64,000 bases of DNA from Rhodosporidiobolus odoratus (taxonomy: Eukaryota > Basidiomycota > Microbotryomycetes > Sporidiobolales > Sporidiobolaceae), in contig JAOANU010000004.1 in assembly GCA_034387635.1 (NCBI GenBank), positions 310,001 through 374,000 on the forward strand, in the 5' to 3' direction. The first letter of the stretch is position 1. The number at the start of each line of letters is the position of its first letter. The notes beneath the pieces were generated by a model, which saw only the letters and a program-made list of their open reading frames with translations, was not told where the DNA came from and made no database searches. Position numbers and translations under genes: made by a program. This document shows positions 1-13,030 of this stretch, piece after piece.

Positions 1-1486
1 CGGATCTAGCAGGTCACGAGCGTGCGTAGTCTCATCGCTCCATCACTTGCTGTCGTTGCTGACGGCGATGCGCGGACAGGCTACCTCAAGACCACTCTCG
101 CCGGCTTGACTGGCACGCAGCCTGACCTCGTCATGCTCATCGTTGGTGCAAACGCTGGTCTGATTGGCATGTCCAAGGTGCGACTCCTCCTCGGCATGGT
201 GTAACTCTCTGCGCATCGCCGCTGACCTGACCACTTGCAGGAACATCTGTCCGTTGCCCTCGCCCTCTCGCTGCCGGTAGTTGTGGTCGTAACCAAGGTC
301 AGCTTTACTCCTTGCGTCCTGTTTCCTCGGCCTCGTCTGTATGCCAGCCCGAGCGAGGGCGAAAGCACGCTGACGCGATGTTTCCGACTCGAAGGTCGAT
401 ATGACACCAGCCCCAGTGTACGAGCAGACGATCAAGCAGCTCGTCAAGATTCTTCGTTCTCCCGGCTGTCGAAAGAAGCCCGTCTTTGTCAACGACTCTG
501 GCATGGCCTGCGAGCTCGCCACCTCTTTCGCAGCCGAGAAGGCTTGCCCCATCTTCCGCGTCTCCAATCTGACCGGCGAAGGATTAGGATTGCTCAAGAC
601 TTTCCTCAACGTGGTCAGGCCTCTACCCAACGCGGACGAGTACCCTGTCCATGCACCTTTCGAGTTCGCTTGCAGTGAAGTTTACTCGGTTCCCTTCGTA
701 CGTTGTTGCTTCATACACCTGCCTATCCGTGATCTGACGCTGACCCTTTTCTCCTGGCAGGTCGGAACCGTTCTTTCCGGTGTGATCATGTGTGCTTTCT
801 CGTCTATCTCTCGCACGTCCCGTCCTGACTTTGCTGTGCTGCTAGGTCTGGCTCCGTCCGTGCCAACGATACCGTCCTCCTCGGTCCCGACTCCGTCAAC
901 GCCTTTATCCCCGTGGCCGTCAAGTCAATACAACGCAAGCGAGCCGACGTCGAGTACGCCGAAGCCGGTCAAGCCGTGACCATTGCGCTCAAGCGTATCA
1001 AGCGAGTACAAGTCAGAAAGGGCATGGTACTGGTAGAACGAGGGGAGGTGCCGCCCCAGGCAACGAGGAGGTTCGAGGGGCAATGTCTGATCTTATACCA
1101 CAATACGTGCGTTTTCCCCTTTGACTTCCTTCCTTGTCTTTCACAAAATCTGTAGCTCTGACGGCGGGGTTTTCGCAGAACCATCACAACTCGCTACCAA
1201 GCCATGCTACACATCGGTTCGGTCCGACAAACCGTCCAGATTGAGGAGATCCTCGAAAAGCAAGCGGTCAGGACGGGGGACCGGGCGGTGATGAGGTTCA
1301 AGTTTGTGAAAGGGAGTGAGTATGTGCATGTTGGAGATCGGTTCTTGTTCAGGGAGGGAAGGACAAAGGTGAGGTTTTCAGCTTCGTCATCCTTCCCTCT
1401 CTTCCCCTTCCAGCTCTGACACTTCCGTCGTTCGCTGGCAGGCCTTGGGCGTCGTTACGAAGCTGTTGCCGAATCTGAAAGACTGA
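1..1486 (+). CDS. GTPBP1/GTPBP2-like translational GTPase, 3' part
   Basis: The gene enters from the left edge, so the N-terminus and the P-loop are missing. Exons read 1-21, 80-177, 241-297, 395-697, 761-789, 846-1106, 1179-1368 and 1442-1486. Joining the first two restores the G3 motif DLAGHERYLKTT. The G4 motif TKVD is restored across the 298-394 intron. Domain II follows ([25 protein letters not shown]), then domain III with [19 protein letters not shown], and the protein ends LPNLKD. This order is typical of the GTPBP1/2 branch of EF-Tu-like GTPases, which are tied to ribosome rescue and mRNA decay in animals. The fungal role is inferred only. The stop is at 1484-1486. Family assignment is firm; the choice between GTPBP1 and GTPBP2 is not possible here. 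Confidence 0.87.
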
Positions 1487-1940
1487 GAAAGGAGTCGCCT
1501 GTATGGTGCTGGAGGGAAAGGGAAAGGAAGAGGGAAGGGAAAAAAGAAAACATGTTGTCGAGATGCTTGTTGTGGTTGTGCAGCCTGCTTGTTGATATCT
1601 CCCTGCAATTCCTCATCTATGATCACACAAGGGGTGCTGAGGTACATAGAGCAGAGGTACTAAGTCTATAGGGTGAGGCTCGCCGATTCGGTCAATTGGA
1701 TTTCTTGCTCATTCGTATTCCTGCAAATTCTACTCAACCCTCACCAGCGCTTGCGGCGATCGCGTACACCTTGATCTTCTCCTCTGGGGACTCGGTTCCC
1801 CTCTCCTTGCCCTCTCCTCTCTCGTTCCCAGTCTTGATCTCGACTCGACTTCGACCCTTCGTGTTTTCGACCAACTTTCTGATTTCCACCTCTTGCACTT
1901 CTCTTGGAAGCGACATTGTCCGCTCAGGCGAGTCAATACC
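1487..1940. promoter_or_regulatory. Intergenic region with 3' end of the GTPase gene and promoter of the SET9-type gene
   Basis: No coding signal is convincing on either strand. The last ~200 bases before the ATG at 1941 are pyrimidine-rich on the plus strand, as is common just upstream of start codons elsewhere in this window (for example before 14369). No TATA box was identified. Confidence 0.4.
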
Positions 1941-4900
1941 ATGTCGACATCCAACTTCACCAACGCCCAAGCCTCCATGGAGTTCTTGAGCTCGGCGGAC
2001 GACCTCCTCACGTCAGTACTTGTCCCTTTTCCTGCTTGTTACAAAGCCAGAGCTGATTGTATGCACCTACAGACGCCTCCTTCTCGATTATGCAATCTTT
2101 GAGCAACCCAAGCTGGACGGGAGAAGTACGGGCAAGATCAACCTCTACACCCGATTGACAAGGTTTGAGGATAAAGAGGTTGAGGATGCTCGGGATCTGG
2201 TGCAAGAGGTGAGCTAAGCGCGTCTCTCGCTCCCTAGGCCATCGTGATAATTGTTGGGTAGCCTGCGAGGTCATCGGTGACTTCGGCGGGCGAGAAAGGG
2301 GAGGCTGGTTTGGGGAGGCGCCGGCGTGGGGACCGAATCGACCCCTTGAGCTGACGTTTCCAGCTCACCTTCATCCTCTAACACAGTCTTATCATGCTGA
2401 CCTTTTTCAACAACCCTCCCTGGCAGCTCCGCGAAGGATCCCTACCCGTTCACACCGCTCTCGACACGCTCCTTCAGTTCCCCTCCGTCCGCGCTTTCAA
2501 CAAGAAGTGGGACGACGAACCCCTCTTCTCCAACCACGCCAAGCGCTACATCATGGCCCTCCGACCCGACTCTGGCATCGCCTTTCACGAAACGGATCGG
2601 TACAAGAACCCGTTCGCGACGGGCAAATTCAAAGGGGCGCAGCGGAGGAACCGGAAAGCGGGTGAGATTGCCGCGTCGAGCAAGAAGGATCCTTCGTCTT
2701 TTATCGAGGTCGGAGTTTTTGCGACTAGGTCATTCAGGAAGGGCGAAGTGGTCAACCTCCGAGGTGGAGTTGCGGATTTGACGGATGAACAGGACGACGA
2801 GCTTCGGGGCGAGAACGGGCGCAGCGAGTTCTCGGTGCTGTGGAGTCAGCGCAAGCAGTGCTTCTGCCTCTTGCTGGGACCGGCCCGCTTCACCAACCAC
2901 GACTGTCGGAACAACGTCGAGTTCCAGCTTGTTGGGGCGAATATGTCGTTCAAAGTTCTCGAGGACATTGCGGCGGATGAGGAGCTATTCACTCACTACG
3001 GTAAGCGCCCTCTGCTACTGCACTAGACTCGCTTCCACTCATGCTTTCATGCCTGGCAGGCGAGCATTACTTTGATCACGACAATGCGGCCTGCCTCTGC
3101 GCGACTTGCGAGCAGTTCGTCCTCCTTTGTCCCGCTTTTATCACCGCGTATACTGACCGGAGCCTCTGCAGACTCGAGAAAGGCGCCTTCGCCCCGCCTC
3201 CGCCCAAACCTACCAAAACATCAGCTCGACGCGCCTCTTCTCCTCCGCCACCTCCTTCTCGCCGCTCTTCCCGCGCTACTCTCGCTATCAACTACAACGA
3301 GAATGGTCAAGCCCTACCGGTGGCCTCGGGCAGCGGGCACTCTTTGACCGCCCAGCGTTCACTGCGAACCGGCCTTTCGCGCTCTTCCTCCCTTTCCTCC
3401 TTGTCCACCGACGCCTCGTCCTCTTCGAGCTCCCCCCGTCGCGCTTCATCTCGCACCACGCCCTCCCGTGTCGCCCCATCTCGAGTATCCCCCATCGACG
3501 CCTTGCGCGGTCAACCTCGAACAGTTATTCAGCCGAAGCTCAAGCCGCCTCCCGGTTACTTGGATCAGTACGACTGGGACTACAGGAGGAGAAAGGCGAC
3601 TTACGTCGGCCCGATAGATTGCGAAGAGGAGGAACCCAAGCCGAAACCAGCGGCGAGCTTGAGCCGTTCTGCGTCGGCTCCTTCGACCGTCAGCCTGAAA
3701 CGCAAGCGTAGCGTGACGGATTCTCCTCAGCCCAAGGGGAAGGGCAAGGCGAAGGTGAGCGAGCCTGGTCCGCCTAAGCCGAAGAGACCTCGCCAGAGCT
3801 TGGTGCAGCTCAAGACGGTTCGCCTGGGCGAACGGAGCTCGAAACGGGTCGCTGGAGGCAGTGCCAGTGCGCGGGATCGCACGTTCGCCAAGCTCCGTCA
3901 GGCCATGGGCGAGAAAGAAGCCGGGGACGACTCGGATCTCAGCTCGCTCGAGGAAAGCGAAGAGACGGAGCTAGTCGAAGCCCCGATTCCGGAGAGCGAG
4001 TTGACCGAGGCTAGTGAGGAGGATAGTGCGGAAGAAGCCGCTGAGGTGGCAGCACTTCTTTCACCCCGAAACGCCTCGCCACGAAACGCTTCCCCCGCAC
4101 GATCTTCCTCTCGCCTGTCCGTGGTTGAAGACGCCCTTCCTTTCAGTATGCCAGGTCTTCACCCTCTGTCTTCCAGCGCACCGACTGCGAGCGTCGCCCT
4201 CACCTCTACCTCCTATGCCCGGCCTCCTCGCTCATCCCGTTCAGTCTCAGCCTGTACAGCCGAAGTAGGAAACTCGACCTCGACGCCCGCCGAACCGCCC
4301 CTTTCTCCTAAACTGACCGTCGACGCCAGCTGTAAAGATCCGGAAGAAGTGGAAGACTCGATCGTCCTGGTCCCGGTCCGACGCGCTTCACGTGAGGGTG
4401 AAAAAACCGACGGTGCTGATGCTGATGATACGGCTCCGACGCCCACACGACGCAGTCCTCATCGATCTATCGCTACGCCTAGCTTCTATTCTGCAGCTGC
4501 TGCATCCGCGGGCGAGGCATCTGGGTCGGGATCAGGATCGAACGCGGCAGAAGGAGGAGGAGGAGAAGGAAGCGCCTCTTCGGCTGCGGGACAGCAGGAT
4601 TTCGGATAGCCCCTTCCAGCGGAGAAGGGGGTGAAACGAACGATTCAACAGTCGAATCGGGAGGCGCAGGCGGTTCGGGAGGTGGTAGTAGTGGAGGAGG
4701 AGGAGGTGGTAGTGGTGGTGGCGGGGATGGCGGCGGGGAGGACGAACGGGACGGAGAAAGGCGAAAACGGTTGCCGGTCGATAAGATGGACTTGGAGGAA
4801 GAGCAAGAGAAGCTGAAGCTGGATGAGAAGGCGGGAAAAGTCGACGCGGCGCTTGCTGAGGAGGAGCATGCCGCCGCGACCGATCCGGAAGATGTGGCTG

Positions 4901-6639
4901 CGGCTCTGTTGATGCTGCTCTCTGGCCCGTTCGTAACTTCTTACTTGGTCTTCCGTCTACTCGGCTGATACTTCATACATCGAAGCAGAATCTCCCTCAC
5001 TCCCGCCCTCACGCCTGCCCTCACCTCAACCTCTACCTCCCCAGCTCCAAGCGCACCTCGCGATGAGTCCTCCGTCACATCAAATAGCACAGACTCGTCC
5101 ATCCCCGTTGGCGCGCTGTCCAGCAGCGAAGACTCGATCAAAAGAGGTAAGCGGAAACGCATCTCAGAGGCTTCGCAACCTAGTCCACCACCTTCGCTTA
5201 ACCCCCGTTCGACTCGTCGTCAACCGAAGCTTCCTTCTCCTCTTCCGGCAGTGGTGGTAGCACTGTCATCTTCCAAGCCGGCGAGCAAGAAGGCGCGCAC
5301 CTCGGCGGCGCCTGTCGAGGCGACATCTTCGAATGTCGCCTCTGCGAGCGCGCCTCGCACGCGCAACGCTGTTGCTGCCCGCTCTGCTGCCGGTAGTACG
5401 ACTTCGACTGGCCCGGGCTCACCCCAACCTGAGATGCGAAGAACTCGCTCACAGCCTTTACCGGGAAAGCTCGAAGACGTTCTCTACGCTCCCGAGGCGT
5501 TGGCCGCAACGGGAGGATTCGACTTCGCGAAAGGTCGATGTGAGCACATTCGTATGCGTCTACTCTTCCAGAAGGTTCTGATTGTTCTCCTTGTCCAGAC
5601 ATCTCGAAGCTCGAAGCGCTGCGTGCGCCTTCGAACGACCCACGGCCTCCCCCGCGACCTACGCCTCCTGCTTCTCCGGTGGCGACACCCCAGCTACCAC
5701 CATCCGTCAAGCCCCTCACTTCAGCACGACACAAGGGCTCTGTCCCGACGAAGCGCAGCCGACTCTCCCATTCTCCCGCAACCACCCCCATGACATCGTC
5801 GTCCAAAGCCGCGTTCCCTGCCCGCTCCTCAGCGCCTCCCGCCACCGCGTCTCCAAGTCCCAGCGCCGCCCGTGTCGCTCTGCCTGAAGGCGTGCGGTCC
5901 ACCCGTAAGTCGTTCCCGATTGCTCAGCCTCTTCGCGACTTGATCTACTCTCCTGAGATCCTGGCCGCGAGTGGTGGGTATGACCCAGTTAAGAAGGCTT
6001 GTGCGTGCGATCTTTTCCTTGCGTCTCGCAGGCCCGACTGACTTTTTTTCGCATTCAGACGTCTCTGCCTCGAACGCTTCTTCGGCGTCTTCTTCCGGTG
6101 GCCCACCTCATCCTCTTCCTCTCGCCAAACGCTCAGCCTCCGCCTCTACCGCTAGCAGACGCGTCTCGTCACCGGCCGCGCCCGTCGCCAGCGCGAGCGG
6201 TAGTGGCAGCGCATCGGCCCCTTCTAGCAGTCGCTCGACTCGCCAGTCCTTCCCGCTCTCTGGTACCATCGCCGACCTCGTCTATGGAGAGGCTGCGCGT
6301 AGCGCTGCTGGAGGATGGGATCCAAAGCTGGGGAGGTACGTCTCCGCAGCAAAAGCCGCAAAGGCGGCTTCGCCAGCAATGGGCGATTCCGCATCGAACT
6401 CCCTATCGACCGGATCCACACGCCATCGGACCGCCTCGGCTTCTGCACCTCCTGCTGTACCGACCGGCGGCGGTCGATCGACCCGCAAGTCTTTCCCGAT
6501 GGACGGGACAAAACTCGAGGATATCGTTTATGGGGATGCGGCGCGCGGGGCTTGCGGAGGATGGGATCCGGTCGCAGGGGTGTATAGGAGTAAGGCAGCC
6601 ATAGCCAAGGTTGCGAGTGCGGCGGAAGGTGATCGATGA
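1941..6639 (+). CDS. SET9: SET9/SUV420-type histone-lysine methyltransferase with long repeat-bearing tail
   Basis: Exons are 1941-2011, 2073-2208, ~2387-3000, 3060-3114, 3172-4524, 4620-4928, 4989-5539, 5599-6000 and 6059-6639, giving about 1,350 residues. The SET core has the motifs VGVFATRSFRKGEVVNLRGG, FTNHDCRNNVEF and DEELFTHYGEHYF, followed by the post-SET cysteines CLCATCEQLEKGAF, which span an intron. This pattern matches SUV4-20/SET9 enzymes that methylate histone H4 K20. Family members are usually 400-900 residues; here the tail adds a Ser/Pro/Lys-rich region with basic patches (PKPKRPRQS), a Gly-rich linker and four copies of a STRKSFP-type repeat. The 4525-4619 and 4929-4988 introns keep one reading frame through to the tail, which argues for a single gene. 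The join between 2208 and 2387 does not resolve in phase. A separate downstream gene is possible but has no obvious start. Confidence 0.82.
5437..5625 (+). repeat. C-terminal repeat copy 1 of the SET9-type protein
   Basis: This copy reads RRTRSQPLPGKLEDVLYAPE, then ALAATGGFDFAKGRYISK after splicing. It is the most divergent copy: it has RSQPLP where the others have KSFP or QSFP. The 5540-5598 intron falls inside the Tyr codon of GRY. Confidence 0.8.
5895..6070 (+). repeat. C-terminal repeat copy 2 of the SET9-type protein
   Basis: This copy reads RSTRKSFPIAQPLRDLIYSP, then EILAASGGYDPVKKAYVSA. The 6001-6058 intron again cuts the Tyr codon after its first base (T|AC), the same place as in copy 1. 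Confidence 0.82.
6232..6356 (+). repeat. C-terminal repeat copy 3 of the SET9-type protein
   Basis: This copy reads RSTRQSFPLSGTIADLVYGE, then AARSAAGGWDPKLGRYVSAA. It has no intron at the GRY position, unlike copies 1 and 2. An Ala/Lys run follows. Confidence 0.85.
6475..6606 (+). repeat. C-terminal repeat copy 4 of the SET9-type protein
   Basis: This copy reads RSTRKSFPMDGTKLEDIVYG, then DAARGACGGWDPVAGVYRSK. It lies about 15 residues from the stop at 6637-6639 and resembles copy 3 most closely. Confidence 0.85.
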
Positions 6640-6993
6640 GGAACTCCCAACACCCCTTTTCTTGACAAGCCCTCCCCCCCCCTCTTCTTGACTTCAATCA
6701 CGATGTGTATACCTCTGCCTCTCTTCCGGCTTGGCTCTGTCGGGACATTGGCGGGATCCCTCATACCCTTTCTTCCTTCGCCAACAATTTCGGACTCTTG
6801 CATGTGTTGTCGATATATAGGTACCGCTGTTTGCTCTTCGCCGGAGATGCCAACTCGGCCTCTCCATATCCTGAGAGAGAACGTGTCCACTACAGCTCAA
6901 TACGGTGATGCTAGATAACGGAGAAAGAGAAAACCTCGAAATGGCTAGCCTTCTCAGTTTAAAGCGCCAATCCTGACTGCTCAGCAATACCAC
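6640..6993. other. Intergenic stretch between convergent genes
   Basis: This is the shared 3' flank of the SET9-type gene (+) and the tetraspan gene (-). No coding or RNA signal was recognised. Terminators or polyadenylation sites of both genes are expected here but cannot be placed. Confidence 0.4.
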
Positions 6994-8219
6994 TTAGTAC
7001 CGCTTACTCGACTTCCGCAACTGAGCTTGGATCAGCGGGTTCTGCTCGACTTCTGAGAATCGGAACGGAGGGTTCGCAGACTCGATGTCGACGCCGAAAT
7101 CGACAGCGGCCTCGTAGTCGGCGAGTTGGTCGAGGTAGTGACCAATGACGAGGACGAGGTAGAGCTCCACGAGGATGGCAATGACCCAGGCCTGCGTCGA
7201 ATCGGAAGAAAAAGACGCAGGTACAACGAGCGAGAACAGGTTTGTCAGCGGCGGAAAAGAAAAAGCGGGGCGTTGTGGGTCGAAGAGGGAGAAGGGGAAG
7301 AAGGCTGGGGACTTACGAAGTCGAGCATCAGCAGCGCATACTTGATCTGCGAGAAACAGGCTTCACTGGCAAAGGCGAGGGCGCCGAGGGCGGGTTCGGG
7401 GTCTCCGAGGTTTTCCGCCCACCCCTGGGCTTGGAGCGTTGTGCGAAGGCTGTACATCGCGGTCGGTGCATAAGCGTCAGCAAGCTATGTTCTTGGAGAT
7501 GCTGGCAATCGAAAAACAGTGAGGGAACGGGACGAACCAGATAGCGGTGGCGACTTGTTTTGCTGAAGGAAGGTTGAGAAGGACGAGGGCTTGTAATCCG
7601 AAAATGACGTTGAGCCACAGGTGCCACTAAACGTGAGGGAGTACGAAGGAGACATGACCAGGCCGGGCCAGCCAGGCGAAGGTAAATGGGTGAGATCGGC
7701 AGAAACGACTTGGTAAGGCAGAGCTCGAGGCGAGACACGACGTACCCATACGAGCTCGTAGAACCAGTCCACCCATTCCCTCTTCTGCATGATGCACCCG
7801 GACCAGCCTTCATGCAGAAGGGAACCTAGTCAGCGTCGCGGTCCGGGCGATATGGGAGACTGGTCAGGACGTACCATACAACGCGATGACCACCAGCGAG
7901 AACCACAGCACTATCTGAGCCATACAAAGCCAAATGGACCACCCGTCGACGGAATCTCCAGCTGCGAGATTCGCATCCAAGACCCGACGAGGAAAAAGGG
8001 AAGGGAAGGAAACCAGAAAAACATGAATTCCGGAGGTATACCCTGGACGGGACAGAATGAGCGGGATACGGACTTACAGAACAGACGAATCACGGCATTG
8101 ATGCCGTGCATAGCTGCGAATGTGGCGGTAATGAGAGAAAGGATCATGACTGCCGCTTTGGCGGGAATGCAAAAGCAGCAATGCCGTGTCCGGACTTGAT
8201 CAGGCTTGAACGTGGACAT
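6994..8219 (-). CDS. Tetraspan membrane protein of unknown function
   Basis: The start ATG is at 8219-8217 and the stop TAA at 6996-6994. Spliced exons give about 245 residues. The N-terminus carries a cysteine cluster RTRHCCFCIPAKAAVMILSL that leads into the first membrane segment. The other hydrophobic segments are WLCMAQIVLWFSLVVIALY, WLNVIFGLQALVLLNLP and AWVIAILVELYLVLVIGHYL. The soluble C-terminal tail ends RKSSKRY. The CCxCIPxK element just before the first helix is seen in several small fungal four-helix membrane proteins, so a Golgi or endosomal role is possible, but I do not recognise the family. Phases agree at the joins I checked (for example GWSGCIMQKREWVDWFYELV). A GTGAGT donor upstream on this strand near 8381 suggests a 5' UTR intron. 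Confidence 0.68.
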
Positions 8220-8605
8220 GTCGGGTGCTGTTGAACCTCGCGGCAGCGGCGCAAGCGTGTATGATCAGTGGTGCGATGGCAGCGACGGCGGAGGTGCCGG
8301 GTAAAGCGAGAGGAGGCGTTGATAGAGGGGGAATAAACGAATGTCAGTTGCGCTCGCAAGGGAGGATAGGCGGAGGTACTCACAGAGGTCTCAGCAGTCC
8401 GCAAGTGTGCTGCACGCGAGCCAGGTGAGCGGGAACGTGAGCAGGCGAGAAGCGATTCCGCCTCCGCGGAGGTCAAGGTGCACAGCTTTGCGACTGACTG
8501 CCGACCTGATGCCCTAGTGCCATACTAGCAACAAAGCTCTCCCTCGTCCACTCAGAGATTTACGGAACCGTACCGCTGACTTTCCCTCCCTTCTCTCGTC
8601 TGCAG
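8220..8605. promoter_or_regulatory. Divergent region between the tetraspan gene and KSH1
   Basis: This should hold both promoters, the 5' UTR of the tetraspan gene and the missing first exon(s) of KSH1. A possible upstream KSH1 exon at 8529-8569 would leave a 36-base intron, shorter than any other here. I could not find the expected hydrophobic N-terminus. Confidence 0.35.
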
Positions 8606-8808
8606 GTTCTTGGGCATCTTCTTCCAATTTGCACGCATCGGTGCGTTGTCGCTGTTCTCTTGAGCCTGTCCACCTGTTCAACCCCAGCCACAAGATGCAG
8701 CGCTTAAGCTGAAGAGCCTCTGACCTTTTTTTTCATCCAGGCGAACGGTTATCACCCTACGTCGCCCTCGCCTGCGTCATCATGGGCTTCCGGATTCTGC
8801 TGGGCTAG
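8606..8808 (+). CDS. KSH1: Kish protein (TMEM167 family), C-terminal exons
   Basis: Exons 8606-8640 and 8741-8808 join to FLGIFFQFARIGERLSPYV followed by ALACVIMGFRILLG and a stop at 8806-8808. The ARIGERxSPYV signature followed by one hydrophobic segment is diagnostic of Kish/TMEM167, a ~70-residue Golgi protein of the early secretory pathway. About 30 residues with the first transmembrane helix (family form MSALFNFxSLL) are not found in the ~390 bases upstream. Either very small exons were missed, or the copy is incomplete. The C-terminus is a little shorter than the usual one. Confidence 0.72.
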
Positions 8809-9008
8809 AACCGACTGGACGTCGTCCTCTCGTATACCCTACAATGTGCACATTTACCCGCGCGGACCGTTGTTGTTCAATGCAATCCCTGTCTACGACA
8901 ATGACGATGCAGTAGCCGATTCAGCTTTTCCCGTCGCTTCGGGTCCGCTCACCGTCCTCAGAGTGCACTTCGATGGCTCAAGCGTTTCCTTTACTGCTCG
9001 CGCTGCTA
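8809..9008. other. Intergenic stretch downstream of KSH1
   Basis: This is a short gap between KSH1 (+) and the small minus-strand gene. No supported feature was seen. Confidence 0.35.
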
Positions 9009-9640
9009 TCATTCTTCGCCCTTGCCGTGACCCCCTTTCCCTTCCCCCTCCTCACTCCCATCCCCTTCACTCTCATTCTCACTCTCCAACTCCTCTTCTC
9101 CCGTCTTTCTGGCCATCTCCTTCACCTTCTCCACCCACCTCGGCCTCGCTTCCTCGTCCTTTGCAAGCTCTCTCGCCCCTTCAGGGTCCCTTTCCTCGCT
9201 CTTCGACAAGGTGGAGATCTCGGGCTGGGTGGATCGAGGCGAATCAGGTAAGATGCGGGATTCGTACTGACAGACCGAGACAAAAGATGAGTCAAGAGAT
9301 GACTTAAAGGCTAGAATGAGAGAACGCACCGCGAGTCGGACGTTCCTGGTAGGACTGCAAGGAAGACGCTTCCGTCTTTGTTGACTTGCAGAAGCTGCAG
9401 CAAGAAAGGTCAGTGTGCCAAAGAAACGAACAGCGGTGACAGCGAAAAGGCGGAAATGGAGAGCGCAAGACGACGCAGGATTCCTCATCGCCTCCTGTGC
9501 GTTTTCTTCTGGGTTGGGTCGCTTTTTGCTTTCACCGCGACCTCTGTCTCTCCCAAGTCAGCTCGTTGTCACGGTAATTGATCCCGAACTGACTGCCTAA
9601 ACACAATACGCCCAGGCGGTACTAAGCCGGACAACATGAC
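9009..9640 (-). CDS. Small hypothetical protein, 5' end unresolved
   Basis: At least three exon pieces are suggested on the minus strand. The upstream one reads SQFGINYRDNELTWERQ. It can be spliced in phase to QQRRKRLPCSPTRNVRLA. That can be joined across a GTGCGT...CTGTCAG intron (roughly 9270-9330) to YESRILPDSPRSTQPEISTL. The last exon ends in an acidic tail (EEELESENESEGDGSEEGEG) with a stop at 9011-9009. I do not recognise the family. No start codon in phase was found before the gene reaches the 3' end of the neighbouring flavoprotein, and another frame of the middle exon also looks plausible. Treat the model as provisional. Confidence 0.35.
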
Positions 9641-9699
9641 ACAGCAAGAAAACCCTTGTCAACCCTCATCGCACAAGCTCCCTCAGGCCCTGATACTGC

Positions 9700-12492
<2,793 letters not shown>

Positions 12493-13030
12493 ATGAGCGC
12501 TCACGCTCGGCGACTCTTTTCGAGGGGAGAAAAGAGGAGGAAGGCAAGGAAAGGACAGGAAAAGGCGATAGAGCGCGTACCAGCTCGGTCGGTCAATCTT
12601 GTCTGGCCTACCTTCCGCTTTACTCGTGTCCCCCTTGGCTCGAGAGAGCTTGCTATACTGTACGTTGGGCTAGAAAGTCGAGGAAAGTCAAGGACGACCA
12701 AGTTCCGGACAACGAGGTCAGCATCAGCGAGTGCGCGACATAGAGCGGGCCCAATATCTGGATGGAGAGCTCACCATCGTTCGCGTTGTGTTTGTAGAGT
12801 GATTGGATGAGATCGACCAGAGCACAAGCGAAAATTGACAAGCTTTGTGAGTGCGGACCAATGGAGCGTGGGGGTGAAAAAAAGTGGGGTGCGAGGCGGG
12901 ACTTTTCTTCCCTTCCGTCTCTTGTGAATGTGGCGGCGGGATTTGCAGCTCCACCACGGTTGCCGCATTGTTCGCCCCATGGATAGCTTGTGCCAGCGTC
13001 GCTACTGCCACTCGCCCAGACTCGCCGGCC
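12493..13030. promoter_or_regulatory. Upstream region of the flavoprotein gene
   Basis: About 540 bases between the small CxxCVW gene and the flavoprotein, both on the minus strand. Open frames here lack splice or family support. It should contain the flavoprotein promoter; no specific site was recognised. Confidence 0.4.

Noticed and set aside
8217..8300. Possible KSH1 start (ATGTCGGGTGCTGTTGAACCTC) similar to MSxLxN if one base were absent
   Set aside because: It needs a frameshift, the sequence after the first seven residues is unlike Kish, and it overlaps the tetraspan gene's own ATG on the other strand.
12653..12841. Minus-strand frame with ACALVDLIQSLYKHNANDGE
   Set aside because: No consistent splice partners or start, and it lies in the promoter region of the flavoprotein gene.
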